Shown here: positions 34,649-43,510 of the stretch, one piece after another
Layout of the letters: each line of letters opens with the position of its first letter
Numbering within the stretch: position 1 is the first letter of the stretch
Source: Streptococcus sp. WB01_FAA12
Lineage (GTDB): Bacteria; Bacillota; Bacilli; Lactobacillales; Streptococcaceae
Assembly: GCF_012843315.1 (NCBI RefSeq)
Contig: NZ_JABAEX010000001.1
Span: forward strand, 744,001-808,000
Length of the DNA stretch: 64,000 bases
Direction: 5' to 3'
The notes under the pieces: generated by a model
Databases searched by the model: none
What the model saw: only the letters and a program-made list of their open reading frames with translations
What the model was told of the DNA's origin: nothing
Translations under genes and position numbers: made by a program

Positions 34649-37600
34649 TTAAATACCTGAATAAGTCTCTACTAATAACTGAATCTTACGTAAAACCTCT
34701 TGTTTTTTCCGTTCACGCGCTCCCTGTCTACGAGAAGTTGGTGGAATAATCGAATCCAAATCAGTCCCACTGTTTTCAGCATAACCTCGTTGAATTGATT
34801 TGTCGATGAATAATTGATAATCAGCTACAAGTTTCTCAGATTCAGCTAGGTCGTGAATCGCAATTTTCTTGCGCTCCTTACCATATTCATAGAATGCATT
34901 GATAATCTCATCATGGTCTTGCAATTTTTGCAAATCGGTATCATTGATAAATCCAATAACCAACTCTTCTTTGGCACGAATATCGATACTAGAACGAATC
35001 ACACGACTAACTTCTGCTTTCATTGCTTCTTTGGACTCAGAATTCTTCGATTTTTCAACAATCAATGCCAAAATATAGTCTAGGTTAATCTCATCTGTTT
35101 TTAGTAATTCAATTTCAAATTCAACATCTGAAAGGTCAACATCTAGATCTTTGGTCTTTTCATAGTTTTTAAGGTTCAAAAATTCATCTCGAATTTCCAC
35201 ATAGGCACTTCTTAAATCCTGAAGATAACCTTCAGAAATAGGTTTGTCAATTTCTTGGAATTCGTCATAATTTCGAAGAACATTATCAAGCTTCAACAAC
35301 TCACCAAAGAGCCTAACAAACTCTTTTTTCTCATGCTCTGTTTCAATTTCCTGCGGATTCGGGAATCTTTCCAGAATTTCCCGACAGACTTCAGTATAGC
35401 CTTTGACCTCGATACCCGTTACTTGATCCACGAAACCATCCATGTATTCGCTAAAGCTTTTTTCTAAGATGATTTCAAGTTTGTTGGTATCCCCAAAAGT
35501 TTTAATAGCTTCTTGCGTAGCCTTTTCTAAATCACGGAAACAAACAATATTCCCAAAAGGTTTAACCTTGTTAAAAATTCGATTGGTTCTCGAGAATGCC
35601 TGAATCAAACCATGATAACGTAGATTCTTGTCAACAAATAGCGTATTCATAGTCGGAGCATCAAATCCTGTCAAGAACATACCTACTACAATCAGAAGGT
35701 CAACTTCTTTAGACTTAACTCTCTTAGAAAGGTCACGATAGTAATTTTGAAACTCCTTCCCATCAGTTGAGAAGTTGGTCTTGAACATTCGATTATAGTC
35801 ATCAATCGCTTTTTCCAGAAACTCTTTAGAAGATTGAGGCATGGCTGTATCTTGCGGTTCTAATTCTTCGTCTTGAATTTCCCCATAAGCTGACTGTTCT
35901 TCATTTGGTGCGAAGCTAAAGATGGTTGCAACTTTCAAGCGTTTAGCTTCTGGTAAAGTTGCTTGTTGTCGCTGGAGTTCGTCATAGTATAACTTTGCTG
36001 CTTCAATACTTTGTACAGCTAGCATGGCATTAAATCCAAACAGTTGTTTTTGCTTATGAGTATAATGTTGATTTCGATGAGTTTTGTCATTGTAAACTCT
36101 CAACAGATACTCTGTGATAGTTGCTATCCGTTCTGGATGCAAAAGGAGTTCCTTCTCCATCTTTTTGAGTTTCTTCTCATCAACCTCTTGACCAACTGCT
36201 TTTTCTGCTTCTCTATATTTATTGATTTCAGGCTTGATATAGTTATAGTCAACCTTAAACTTCAATACTTTTTTATCTCGAATAGCATCTGTGATAACGT
36301 AGTTATGAAGTTGTTCTCCAAAAACTTCTTGTGTCGTTTCACCCGTCAAGCTATTTTCTGGGAAAATCGGTGTTCCTGTAAATCCAAACAAGGCGTACTG
36401 TTTAAAGGCCTTCTTAATTCGCTTTTGCGCCTTCCCAAACTGCGAACGATGACACTCATCAAAAATCAAGACACATTTCTTAGCATAGATTTCATGATTT
36501 GGATTCGCTGTTATAAATTTGTTTAACTTTTGAATGGTTGTGACAACGATTCGATCATCATTTTCTTCGATACTTCGTTGGAGTTCTTTGGTATTGTTGC
36601 TACCATTGACTGAATTTGGCTGGAATTTTTGATACTCCTTCATGGTCTGATAGTCAAGGTCTTTTCTATCAACCACAAAAATCACTTTGTCAATGTAGTC
36701 CAACTCTGTCGCCAAGCGTGCAGTCTTAAAGCTGGTCAAAGTTTTTCCTGACCCCGTTGTATGCCAGATATAGCCACAAGCATTGATAGTGCCAAAGTTC
36801 TTCATCTCATTAGATGAATGGATCTTGCGTATGATACTCTCAGTTGCTGCTATCTGATAAGGGCGCATGATGAGCAAGGTATTATCAGCATCAAAAACAC
36901 AATACTTGGTCAAAACTTCTAAGAGGACTCGCTTACTTAAGAAAGTGACAGTAAAGTCCTCGAGGTCATGAATTGTTTTATTTTTGCGGTCCGCCCACTC
37001 ACAGGTGAACTCATAATGATTTTTATTTTGAGCTGTTGTATTGGCAAAGTAGCGTGTATAAGTGCCATTCGAAATGACAAAAATCTGAATGTATTTGTAT
37101 AAAGAATTTTCACTATTGAAACTTTCCTTACTATATCTATGGATTTGTTCAAAAGCTTGTTTGAGACTAACCCCTCGTCTCTTCAATTCAATTTGAACTA
37201 ACGGCAGACCATTCACTAAAATAGTAACATCATAACGATTGGTATGGCTCCCCACCTGAGTCACTTGGTTAATGACCTGCATACTGTTATTGTGAATGTT
37301 TTTCTTATCAAGGATAAAAATATTTTTAATCCGTCCATCATCAAAGACAAAATCATAAATATGATTTTCTTGGATTTTGCGTGTTTTTTCAACTAATCCT
37401 TCATTGGGACAATCCAGATACTCCAAAACAAAGCGATTCCACTCAGTATCCGTAAAGGTCACTTTATTTAGTTTTTCAATTTGGACCTTGGCATTTGCTA
37501 AGAGTTCGGCAGGTGTGTGAATATCCAAGCGTTCGTAGTTAAGATAATTAACCAAATCAGAAATCAACTGATTTTCTAGGTCAGCCTCTGACTGGTATTC

Positions 37601-37693
37601 TCTATCTGTGCGATACTCTGGTTGATACTCAGCCAAGAGAATCCCTTCATTTGTTTCCGCAATTACTTCATGTACTTTTGAATAATCAACCAT
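34649..37693 (-). CDS. hsdR: Type I restriction enzyme R subunit (EcoR124I-like, type IC)
   Basis: 1014 residues from the ATG at 37693, with GAGGA eight bases before; the frame is open 14 codons further but that part lies inside the upstream gene. The nuclease domain has the PD-(D/E)xK residues Asp155 in NRYDVTILVNG and Glu169-Leu-Lys171 in QIELKRR. The SF2 translocase follows, with Walker A TTGSGKT (312-318), DECHRSQFG (about 410), TGTPIFPEN and the late helicase motif RYHGLIQAFSRTNR. A helical C-terminal domain binds the methylase. The sequence resembles EcoR124I HsdR throughout. It cleaves DNA far from unmethylated sites. It overlaps the prrC stop by 8 bases, so translation is coupled. Confidence 0.97.
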   Translation of the reverse strand: MVDYSKVHEVIAETNEGILLAEYQPEYRTDREYQSEADLENQLISDLVNYLNYERLDIHTPAELLANAKVQIEKLNKVTFTDTEWNRFVLEYLDCPNEGLVEKTRKIQENHIYDFVFDDGRIKNIFILDKKNIHNNSMQVINQVTQVGSHTNRYDVTILVNGLPLVQIELKRRGVSLKQAFEQIHRYSKESFNSENSLYKYIQIFVISNGTYTRYFANTTAQNKNHYEFTCEWADRKNKTIHDLEDFTVTFLSKRVLLEVLTKYCVFDADNTLLIMRPYQIAATESIIRKIHSSNEMKNFGTINACGYIWHTTGSGKTLTSFKTARLATELDYIDKVIFVVDRKDLDYQTMKEYQKFQPNSVNGSNNTKELQRSIEENDDRIVVTTIQKLNKFITANPNHEIYAKKCVLIFDECHRSQFGKAQKRIKKAFKQYALFGFTGTPIFPENSLTGETTQEVFGEQLHNYVITDAIRDKKVLKFKVDYNYIKPEINKYREAEKAVGQEVDEKKLKKMEKELLLHPERIATITEYLLRVYNDKTHRNQHYTHKQKQLFGFNAMLAVQSIEAAKLYYDELQRQQATLPEAKRLKVATIFSFAPNEEQSAYGEIQDEELEPQDTAMPQSSKEFLEKAIDDYNRMFKTNFSTDGKEFQNYYRDLSKRVKSKEVDLLIVVGMFLTGFDAPTMNTLFVDKNLRYHGLIQAFSRTNRIFNKVKPFGNIVCFRDLEKATQEAIKTFGDTNKLEIILEKSFSEYMDGFVDQVTGIEVKGYTEVCREILERFPNPQEIETEHEKKEFVRLFGELLKLDNVLRNYDEFQEIDKPISEGYLQDLRSAYVEIRDEFLNLKNYEKTKDLDVDLSDVEFEIELLKTDEINLDYILALIVEKSKNSESKEAMKAEVSRVIRSSIDIRAKEELVIGFINDTDLQKLQDHDEIINAFYEYGKERKKIAIHDLAESEKLVADYQLFIDKSIQRGYAENSGTDLDSIIPPTSRRQGARERKKQEVLRKIQLLVETYSGI

Positions 37694-38924
37694 TTTCATT
37701 TTCCTCTTTAGGGTTAAATTTATAATTTTTCTCAAAACTATTGAATAATTCTATTAAGGTATTTTTTTCTCGTTCTTGCAATTCTCTAAACTCCAAGTCC
37801 GATTGACGATTATGAGTGAATAAATCAAACCTTTGAGCATATGGTTCTACATTTTCTTTGGTAATCTCCTCACCTGCCACCTCTAATCCTAATAAAACAT
37901 CTTCCCATCTACTATAACCTAAAAATGTTGCTGTTTTCTCTGACAGATTTCTAAACAAAGCATAATGAAATTTTTCTACTCGTCCACTGTCTACAGCTTT
38001 ACGTAACTCTTCTCTTACCTTTAGGTGGTATCCGAAGGGAGAATCTTTCTCAACGTCAGTTAAAATATATCTAACTTTATCTTCCTTATCAACTTCTTTT
38101 TTCATAACATAAAAGGACTTTTTTTTATTTGGTATTTTTCTGTCAAATCGTATTTCATTGTACAAAACATTATAAAAAAGTGGTTGGTGAGAAGAAATAA
38201 TAAACTTTAAATCAGTGCGTTTAGATTTGGTAATAATTTCCTTTAAAAAAATAGCGGAATCAATAGTATTGTTATCATCTAACGAAGAAATTGGATCGTC
38301 AATATAAATATACTTAAAGTCCTGAAAATCAGAGTCAATCTCTGGATCGCTTAACTCTTCAATAATAAGTTCCAAAAGAGTTAGGAATATAGACCAAACA
38401 AATATCCTCTCCTCACCTCTAGAAATTTTGACTGTATCACCATCTAAAGTAAAGCGAATTCCCTTAAAATCACTCACCAATCTTGGAACACGCTGGTCTC
38501 CAATAATATCAAAAATCGGGAATCCAGAACTATCATTAGCCTGTCTCTCAATATCCTCAAAACTTGGAACTATGAGGTTATGGACATACTTCTGAAAGTT
38601 GATAATAACTTGTTCAAATTGTTGCTGTTCTTCTAAAAACTTACCAAAAAAAGTACGTTTATCATATTTGAGGTAGCGATCTTCATCATTTTCTAAATCA
38701 TTTTCCCAAGTAAAAAGATCTTCTGTGAAAGCGTTAAAATAAAGTATTTTCTTTACTTTTGACTCTTCATCATTTTCCGAGATATTTAATTTATCCTTTA
38801 AAATTGTAGATAGCCTTGTTTTCCCTGTAGCATTAAAAGCATAAATTAAATGCACCTTCTTATCACTTGAGATCAGTTCGTCTGCAACATCTTCCAATGT
38901 ATCAAATACTTTATCATCCGCCAT
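37686..38924 (-). CDS. prrC: Anticodon nuclease PrrC (tRNA-cleaving ABC-ATPase toxin)
   Basis: 412 residues (E. coli PrrC 396). The N-terminal ABC-type NTPase has Walker A AFNATGKT (29-36), with IYAFNATGKTRLS and KILYFNAFTEDLF much like E. coli PrrC, signature ISRGEE (167-172), Walker B YIYIDDPISSLDD (205-217) and H-loop His246 in FIISSHQPLFYNVL. The C-terminal nuclease part (about 300-412) has LFRNLSEKTATFLGY, placing Arg325 and Glu329 at the R320-x3-E324 pair of E. coli PrrC, and a His371 in LFTHN for H356. The family cuts tRNA-Lys in the anticodon loop when the linked restriction enzyme is disabled by a phage. The gene sits between hsdS and hsdR, exactly as in the prr locus. SD AAGGAAAAG precedes the ATG. 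Cleavage target in this species is not known from sequence. Confidence 0.9.
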   Translation of the reverse strand: MADDKVFDTLEDVADELISSDKKVHLIYAFNATGKTRLSTILKDKLNISENDEESKVKKILYFNAFTEDLFTWENDLENDEDRYLKYDKRTFFGKFLEEQQQFEQVIINFQKYVHNLIVPSFEDIERQANDSSGFPIFDIIGDQRVPRLVSDFKGIRFTLDGDTVKISRGEERIFVWSIFLTLLELIIEELSDPEIDSDFQDFKYIYIDDPISSLDDNNTIDSAIFLKEIITKSKRTDLKFIISSHQPLFYNVLYNEIRFDRKIPNKKKSFYVMKKEVDKEDKVRYILTDVEKDSPFGYHLKVREELRKAVDSGRVEKFHYALFRNLSEKTATFLGYSRWEDVLLGLEVAGEEITKENVEPYAQRFDLFTHNRQSDLEFRELQEREKNTLIELFNSFEKNYKFNPKEENENG

Positions 38925-38937
38925 GATTCACTTTTCC

Positions 38938-40794
38938 TTATTCATTAAAATTGAGTAATTGATTTCTCCAATATTCATACTGTTTCTGTCTTAGTTCGAT
39001 TTCTTTTGGAAGACCCTCAGAAAGAGAGTTGGTTAAAGTATTGAAATTGTCAAGAGTAGAGACGATTCTTTCTTGTTCTGTAATGGATGGTAAGTAAAAA
39101 GTAATTTTATCAATAGCATCCTTAGATAATCTCGGAATACTTGCCTTTCGAACTTGTGATTTGAGTCTATCTTGCTTACTTACCAAGACATAGTACATAA
39201 ATTTATCAGAAATATTATCTGACGTCTCTAATGTGTAGACATCATCTGCTGCCCAAAAGTCCATAGCGCTATACCCAATTTCACCAGCCGCACCTGCACA
39301 AATTACAAAGCTAGAATTTTTCACTCTGTTTGATTCGGTATAATATCCTAAGGGCGTCAAACTGTTTTGATAAACTGGAAAATTTCCTGTAGTAGCTAAT
39401 TGTTGTCTCACAAGACGTTTCCCGCGTTGTAAATTGACAACTTGTCCCACCTTCACTCGAATTGGACCAAATACCCACTGTAATAGCCTGATAAGAGCGG
39501 AATTGTCCCACTCCTCTACTCTACTCTCAGTGTACTCGCCTTCGGCGACGAATGTCAAGAGTTTTTCTCTAAAATATTCATACTGTTTTTGACGAAGTTC
39601 AATCTCCTTGGGTAGTCCGATGTTTAGGTCATTACAAACCTTGTCAAAGTTGTCTAGAACTTGAACAATACGAGACTGAATTTCGAGAGAAGGGACTGGG
39701 ATTTTTAATTTCGAAAGTGCACTACCATTCGTTAAAGCTCTGGTTGTATAAGCACTATACCGCACAATATCCCTTCGAAAAGTAGTTGATTCAAAACAAT
39801 ATGCACAGTATTCAGGAAGCAATAATTTCGTAATCGGTCTCGCTCTCAAAACAAATCCACTAAAAACTCCGTCTTTAACTTCATCTAATAATACGGAAGT
39901 TTTTCCAATTTCTTCTTGTGTTTCAGAAGTTCGTGTGAAAAAGACATCCCCTCTTTGAACACCATAACGTTCTTTTTCCTCAGGACTTACTCTAACTTTT
40001 CCTCTCAAAACATTCGCTGATATTTTATTGTTCCTGTATACATCAGTATAATTAACTATAGGTGTTCCACTCCCAAAAAATTCTTTTCCTTTGTTCAATC
40101 CATTCTTAAAAACAAATAATTCTCCCAAAGTCTTCCACTCAACCTGATAAACTTCATCCTCAAATGATAAGAGTTTATCCCGATAAAAAGAATATTGCTT
40201 TTTACGTGAGGTCAATTCTGAGGTCAATTCTGAGGTCAATTCTGTAACATAATCGGTCATTTTGTCAAGTATTTGCACTATTTTTTCTTGAATTTTTTGA
40301 GGAAGTAACGGAACCTTTATTTTCTTAAATGCTACTTTAGAAATATTATACCTAGTTACACCACTTGCAGTTTTCTCAATCTGTTTTCTGAATTCAATAC
40401 TTCTAAACAAATACTTAGTAAATTCTGGTAAAAGTTCAACATCTTCATTAAATCGTATTCCAAAACTAAAACTATTTAGATAAATCGGTTCCTCAGGTAC
40501 AAAAGTAACTACAGAAGACATGCCAACTTCTTCTTTGCTCTCTGAAGAACCTGTTATTAACACGTCTCCGTATTCTATAAAATTTTGCTTCTCATTTTCA
40601 TCTACCTGAACATTCTCCAATATATTTAATTCAACTTGTATATTATTAAAAATATTTTTATAAGTTACATACTTAGCATTTCCATTTTCAAAATCAGATT
40701 TTGTTTTTCCAGTTAAACCACCGTAAAAATGACTAACTTCCCCTAACTCTTTCCACTCAACGGGACAGTTTTGGATTTCTTCTAGGATATTCAT
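38938..40794 (-). CDS. hsdS: Type I restriction specificity subunit with three recognition domains
   Basis: 618 residues, against about 400 for normal HsdS. Three target-recognition domains, each followed by a conserved helix, are visible: TRD1 about 14-165 with helix 166-211; TRD2 about 218-369 with helix 370-415; TRD3 about 446-570 with helix 571-616. The last two helices share GLPKEIELRQKQYEY, and each TRD ends in a PSL/PSI-E-Q type boundary (LPQKIQEKIVQ, PSLEIQSRIVQ, PSITEQERIVS). The first helix contains TELTSELTSELTS (184-196). It dictates the sequence methylated and cut by HsdM/HsdR. The frame is intact. The start overlaps rhuM by 4 bases with GGAGG before it. How three TRDs are used is unknown. 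Confidence 0.95.
   Translation of the reverse strand: MNILEEIQNCPVEWKELGEVSHFYGGLTGKTKSDFENGNAKYVTYKNIFNNIQVELNILENVQVDENEKQNFIEYGDVLITGSSESKEEVGMSSVVTFVPEEPIYLNSFSFGIRFNEDVELLPEFTKYLFRSIEFRKQIEKTASGVTRYNISKVAFKKIKVPLLPQKIQEKIVQILDKMTDYVTELTSELTSELTSRKKQYSFYRDKLLSFEDEVYQVEWKTLGELFVFKNGLNKGKEFFGSGTPIVNYTDVYRNNKISANVLRGKVRVSPEEKERYGVQRGDVFFTRTSETQEEIGKTSVLLDEVKDGVFSGFVLRARPITKLLLPEYCAYCFESTTFRRDIVRYSAYTTRALTNGSALSKLKIPVPSLEIQSRIVQVLDNFDKVCNDLNIGLPKEIELRQKQYEYFREKLLTFVAEGEYTESRVEEWDNSALIRLLQWVFGPIRVKVGQVVNLQRGKRLVRQQLATTGNFPVYQNSLTPLGYYTESNRVKNSSFVICAGAAGEIGYSAMDFWAADDVYTLETSDNISDKFMYYVLVSKQDRLKSQVRKASIPRLSKDAIDKITFYLPSITEQERIVSTLDNFNTLTNSLSEGLPKEIELRQKQYEYWRNQLLNFNE
40208..40243 (-). repeat. 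Perfect 3 x 12-bp tandem repeat within hsdS (TSEL spacer)
   Basis: Three identical copies of GAGGTCAATTCT (plus strand), encoding the tetrapeptide Thr-Ser-Glu-Leu on the minus strand; a diverged fourth unit (VTEL) adjoins. Gain or loss of a unit would keep the frame and change the spacer between TRD1 and TRD2 by four residues. Confidence 0.95.
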
Positions 40795-41798
40795 GGTTTC
40801 CCTCCTTCCTTGGCTAGATTTTCAATGCTTTTTATTTCCTTGAGATAATCTTTTTCAACTTGACTGAGGGTCTTGGCTTGGTAGCTCTTATACTCCTTAT
40901 CCACCTTCTGCTTCATCTGTTCACGAGAAATAGAACCACTATTGTCCAGCAAATCTTCGCCAGTAGCCTGAAGGATACGATCTACGTGAGTCACCCAGTC
41001 TGCCATGGTCATGACCTCTTCTCGCTCTGCCTGTCTTTCAGCAAAATCTAGATATCCTGATACAAGCTGATTAAGCCCACGGAGTTCCTTCTCTGTCAGA
41101 TAGTTCTTGGCAACTTTTGCTTCAGATAGAGTAGGAAGGTCTCCCTTAAAAGTGGTCAAGCCCATAAACTCCTTTTCGCTATCGACACGGTTATAGATGA
41201 GTTCACTCGCAGTGTTGTGGTGAATGGCATAATGCATCTTGTTTTGAACCGTCGCAAAGAATTTCTTTGCCTCTGGTGAGTTTGCATTGTAGTCACTTGA
41301 TGTCGCGAAAAGATCTAAAACCTGACGGTAAAAGACTTTTTCGCTTGATCGAATGTCTCGGATTCTTTCCAAGAGTTCTTTAAAGTAAGAGCCACCACCC
41401 AAGTTTTTCAAGCGCTCATCATCCATAGCGAAGCCCTTGATCAGATACTCTTTCAAGACTGTAGAAGCATAGTGTCTGAACTGGATTCCACGAGGGGAGC
41501 GCACACGGTAGCCAATCGCTAAAATCATATCCAGATTATAAAAGGCGACTTTTTTCGACTGAGTTTTCCCAGACATTGCCCCGTGACGAGTGGTTGTCAA
41601 CTGATAGTTGACAACCACTGTTTCATCCAACTCACCATCTTCAAAGATAGCCTTGATATGTTTACTAATGTTTTGCTTGGAAGTCTGAAAGAGATCAGCT
41701 AGTTCTTGTTGGGTCAGCCAGACCGTTCCATTATCCAAGTGAAGTTCAATAGCGGACTCTCCGTCATCTGTTCTATAGAGAATCACATCATTTGCCAT
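40791..41798 (-). CDS. RhuM-family protein
   Basis: 335 residues. The family pattern is clear: N-terminal [32 protein letters not shown] (a helix-turn-helix-like region, residues about 17-48), then the conserved [25 protein letters not shown] near 88-110 and the KNYLTEKEL segment near 232. RhuM proteins were first named in a Salmonella pathogenicity island, but their biochemical role is unknown; they are often found inside type I restriction operons. Here it overlaps hsdM (11 bases) and hsdS (4 bases), so it is made with the methylase complex. It may be an accessory or regulator; this is inference. Confidence 0.92.
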   Translation of the reverse strand: MANDVILYRTDDGESAIELHLDNGTVWLTQQELADLFQTSKQNISKHIKAIFEDGELDETVVVNYQLTTTRHGAMSGKTQSKKVAFYNLDMILAIGYRVRSPRGIQFRHYASTVLKEYLIKGFAMDDERLKNLGGGSYFKELLERIRDIRSSEKVFYRQVLDLFATSSDYNANSPEAKKFFATVQNKMHYAIHHNTASELIYNRVDSEKEFMGLTTFKGDLPTLSEAKVAKNYLTEKELRGLNQLVSGYLDFAERQAEREEVMTMADWVTHVDRILQATGEDLLDNSGSISREQMKQKVDKEYKSYQAKTLSQVEKDYLKEIKSIENLAKEGGKP

Positions 41799-43359
41799 GG
41801 CTAAGCTCCTCTACAATCTTATCTATCTCTGCACGCAAGTGGCCAATCTTGGCAACAGTCTCTGCGATCTCTTTATTGAGCACATCAATATCAATCTTCT
41901 CACGAGTATCTTCTTGTTCAACATAAGTTGAAACAGACAGGTTATAATCCTGCTCTGAACCAATCACCTCATTCTCAACAAGAGCAGATTTATAGTCAAC
42001 ATTTTGATAATTAGAGAATAATTCAACTATATGCTCGATATTGCTATCCGTCAAAACGTTGTTATTGGTCTCTTTTTTGAATTCCTTACTTGCATCAATA
42101 AAGAGTGTTTTATTTTCAAGTTTATTCTTCGCCAAAACCAAGATCGTAGTTGCGATAGAAGTTCCAAAGAAGAGATTATCTGGAAGAGCAATCACTGCTT
42201 CAACAAAGTTGTTATCTACTAGATACTGACGAATGGTCTTTTCAGCACCACCACGATAGAAAATACCTGGAAAACAAACAATAGCTGCTCGACCTTTATT
42301 GGACAAGTGGTTGAGACTATGCATGATAAAGGCAAAGTCAGCTTTTGACTTAGGAGCTAGTTTCCCTGCTGGCGCAAAACGGTCATCGTTTATCAGAGTT
42401 GGGTCTCCATCTCCCACCCATTTTACAGAATACGGAGGGTTAGAAACGATAGCATCAAAAGGCTTTTCTTCCAAATGCTGAGGATTTAAAAGGGTGTCCC
42501 CTCGCTTAATGTCAAAGTTGTTGTAGTTGATATTGTGCAAGAACATATTCATACGAGCCAAGTTATAGTTGGTCATATTGATTTCCTGACCAAAGAAACC
42601 ATCCTCCAAGATATGGTCTTCGTATTGTTTTTTCATCTGTAACAAGAGTGAGCCCGACCCACATGTTGGGTCATAGACCTTATTAATCTTGTCCTTGTCG
42701 ACCATGACTAGTCGAGCTAACAATTTAGAAACAGTCTGAGGGGTGAAAAATTCCCCACCACTTTTCCCTGCGTTACTTGCATAGTTGGAAATCAAGAACT
42801 CATAAGCATCTCCAAAGGCATCAATGTCATTTTCCTCAAAGTTTCCAAAGTTAATGCTATTGATACCGTTAAGGATATCAGATAGGCGTTTATTTTTTTC
42901 TGGAACACTTCCACCAAGGATGTTGCTTCGTGTATCCAAGTTATCAAACAAACCTTTGATATCATCTTCTGATTTGAAGCCAATGGCTGACTTTTCAATA
43001 TCTTGAAAAATATTGGCCAACTCTTCGTTTAAATTTTCATTTTGTGAAGCGTTCTTGACGACATTTTCAAATAATTGACTTGGAAGGATAAAGAAACCCT
43101 TATCCTCAACTGTCCCTGGTTTGAAATCTTGCTCAGCTTCTTGGTCACTTAAGTCAGCATAACGGAATTCTAAATCCCCAGCCTCATGCTCAGCACGGTC
43201 AAAATAGTCGGCCATATGCTCTGAAATAAAGCGATAGAAAAGAATCCCTAGGATATATTGCTTAAAATCCCAACCGTCTACAGCCCCACGCACATCGTCC
43301 GCAATCGCCCAAATTTTACGATGCAACTCCTTGCGTTCTGCATTTTCTTTACTTGCCAT
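41788..43359 (-). CDS. hsdM: Type I restriction-modification methylase subunit
   Basis: 523 residues, close to EcoR124I HsdM (520). The N-terminal domain (about 1-160) shows [19 protein letters not shown]. The catalytic domain follows, with the AdoMet-binding motif [12 protein letters not shown] (about 227-238) and the N6-adenine motif NPPY in [13 protein letters not shown] (about 305). The C-terminal helical region contacts HsdS. With HsdS it methylates adenine in both strands of the recognition site, protecting the host. Start ATG 43359 has AAGGAAAG upstream and an extended -10 (TGA-TAAAAT) in the 150-base gap. First gene of the operon. Confidence 0.97.
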   Translation of the reverse strand: MASKENAERKELHRKIWAIADDVRGAVDGWDFKQYILGILFYRFISEHMADYFDRAEHEAGDLEFRYADLSDQEAEQDFKPGTVEDKGFFILPSQLFENVVKNASQNENLNEELANIFQDIEKSAIGFKSEDDIKGLFDNLDTRSNILGGSVPEKNKRLSDILNGINSINFGNFEENDIDAFGDAYEFLISNYASNAGKSGGEFFTPQTVSKLLARLVMVDKDKINKVYDPTCGSGSLLLQMKKQYEDHILEDGFFGQEINMTNYNLARMNMFLHNINYNNFDIKRGDTLLNPQHLEEKPFDAIVSNPPYSVKWVGDGDPTLINDDRFAPAGKLAPKSKADFAFIMHSLNHLSNKGRAAIVCFPGIFYRGGAEKTIRQYLVDNNFVEAVIALPDNLFFGTSIATTILVLAKNKLENKTLFIDASKEFKKETNNNVLTDSNIEHIVELFSNYQNVDYKSALVENEVIGSEQDYNLSVSTYVEQEDTREKIDIDVLNKEIAETVAKIGHLRAEIDKIVEELSHGK

Positions 43360-43410
43360 TTTTACTTTCCTTAATTAATGTATTATCTTTTCTATTTTAT
43401 CATATTTCAA

Positions 43411-43442
43411 GAAAAACCACTCGACCTAGGGAGGACGAGTGG
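43411..43442 (-). terminator. Terminator after abiH, ahead of the hsd operon
   Basis: On the minus strand CCACTCG pairs with CGAGTGG across a 12-base loop with further CCT/AGG pairing, followed by TTTTTC. It separates AbiH from hsdM transcription. Confidence 0.75.
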
Positions 43443-43510
43443 GATATAAACTATTTTTAAAATATGATTTTATAATTGTACTCTATGAATTCAATTATTT
43501 TTTGATTTTA

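Noticed and set aside
40208-40243. Short tandem repeats as a CRISPR array
   Set aside because: Units are 12 bp, contiguous, without spacers, and in frame in hsdS. No CRISPR array or cas gene was seen anywhere in the window.
38938-40794. hsdS as two fused fragments or a pseudogene
   Set aside because: The frame is uninterrupted over 618 codons, all three modules have proper domain boundaries, and translational coupling at both ends is intact.
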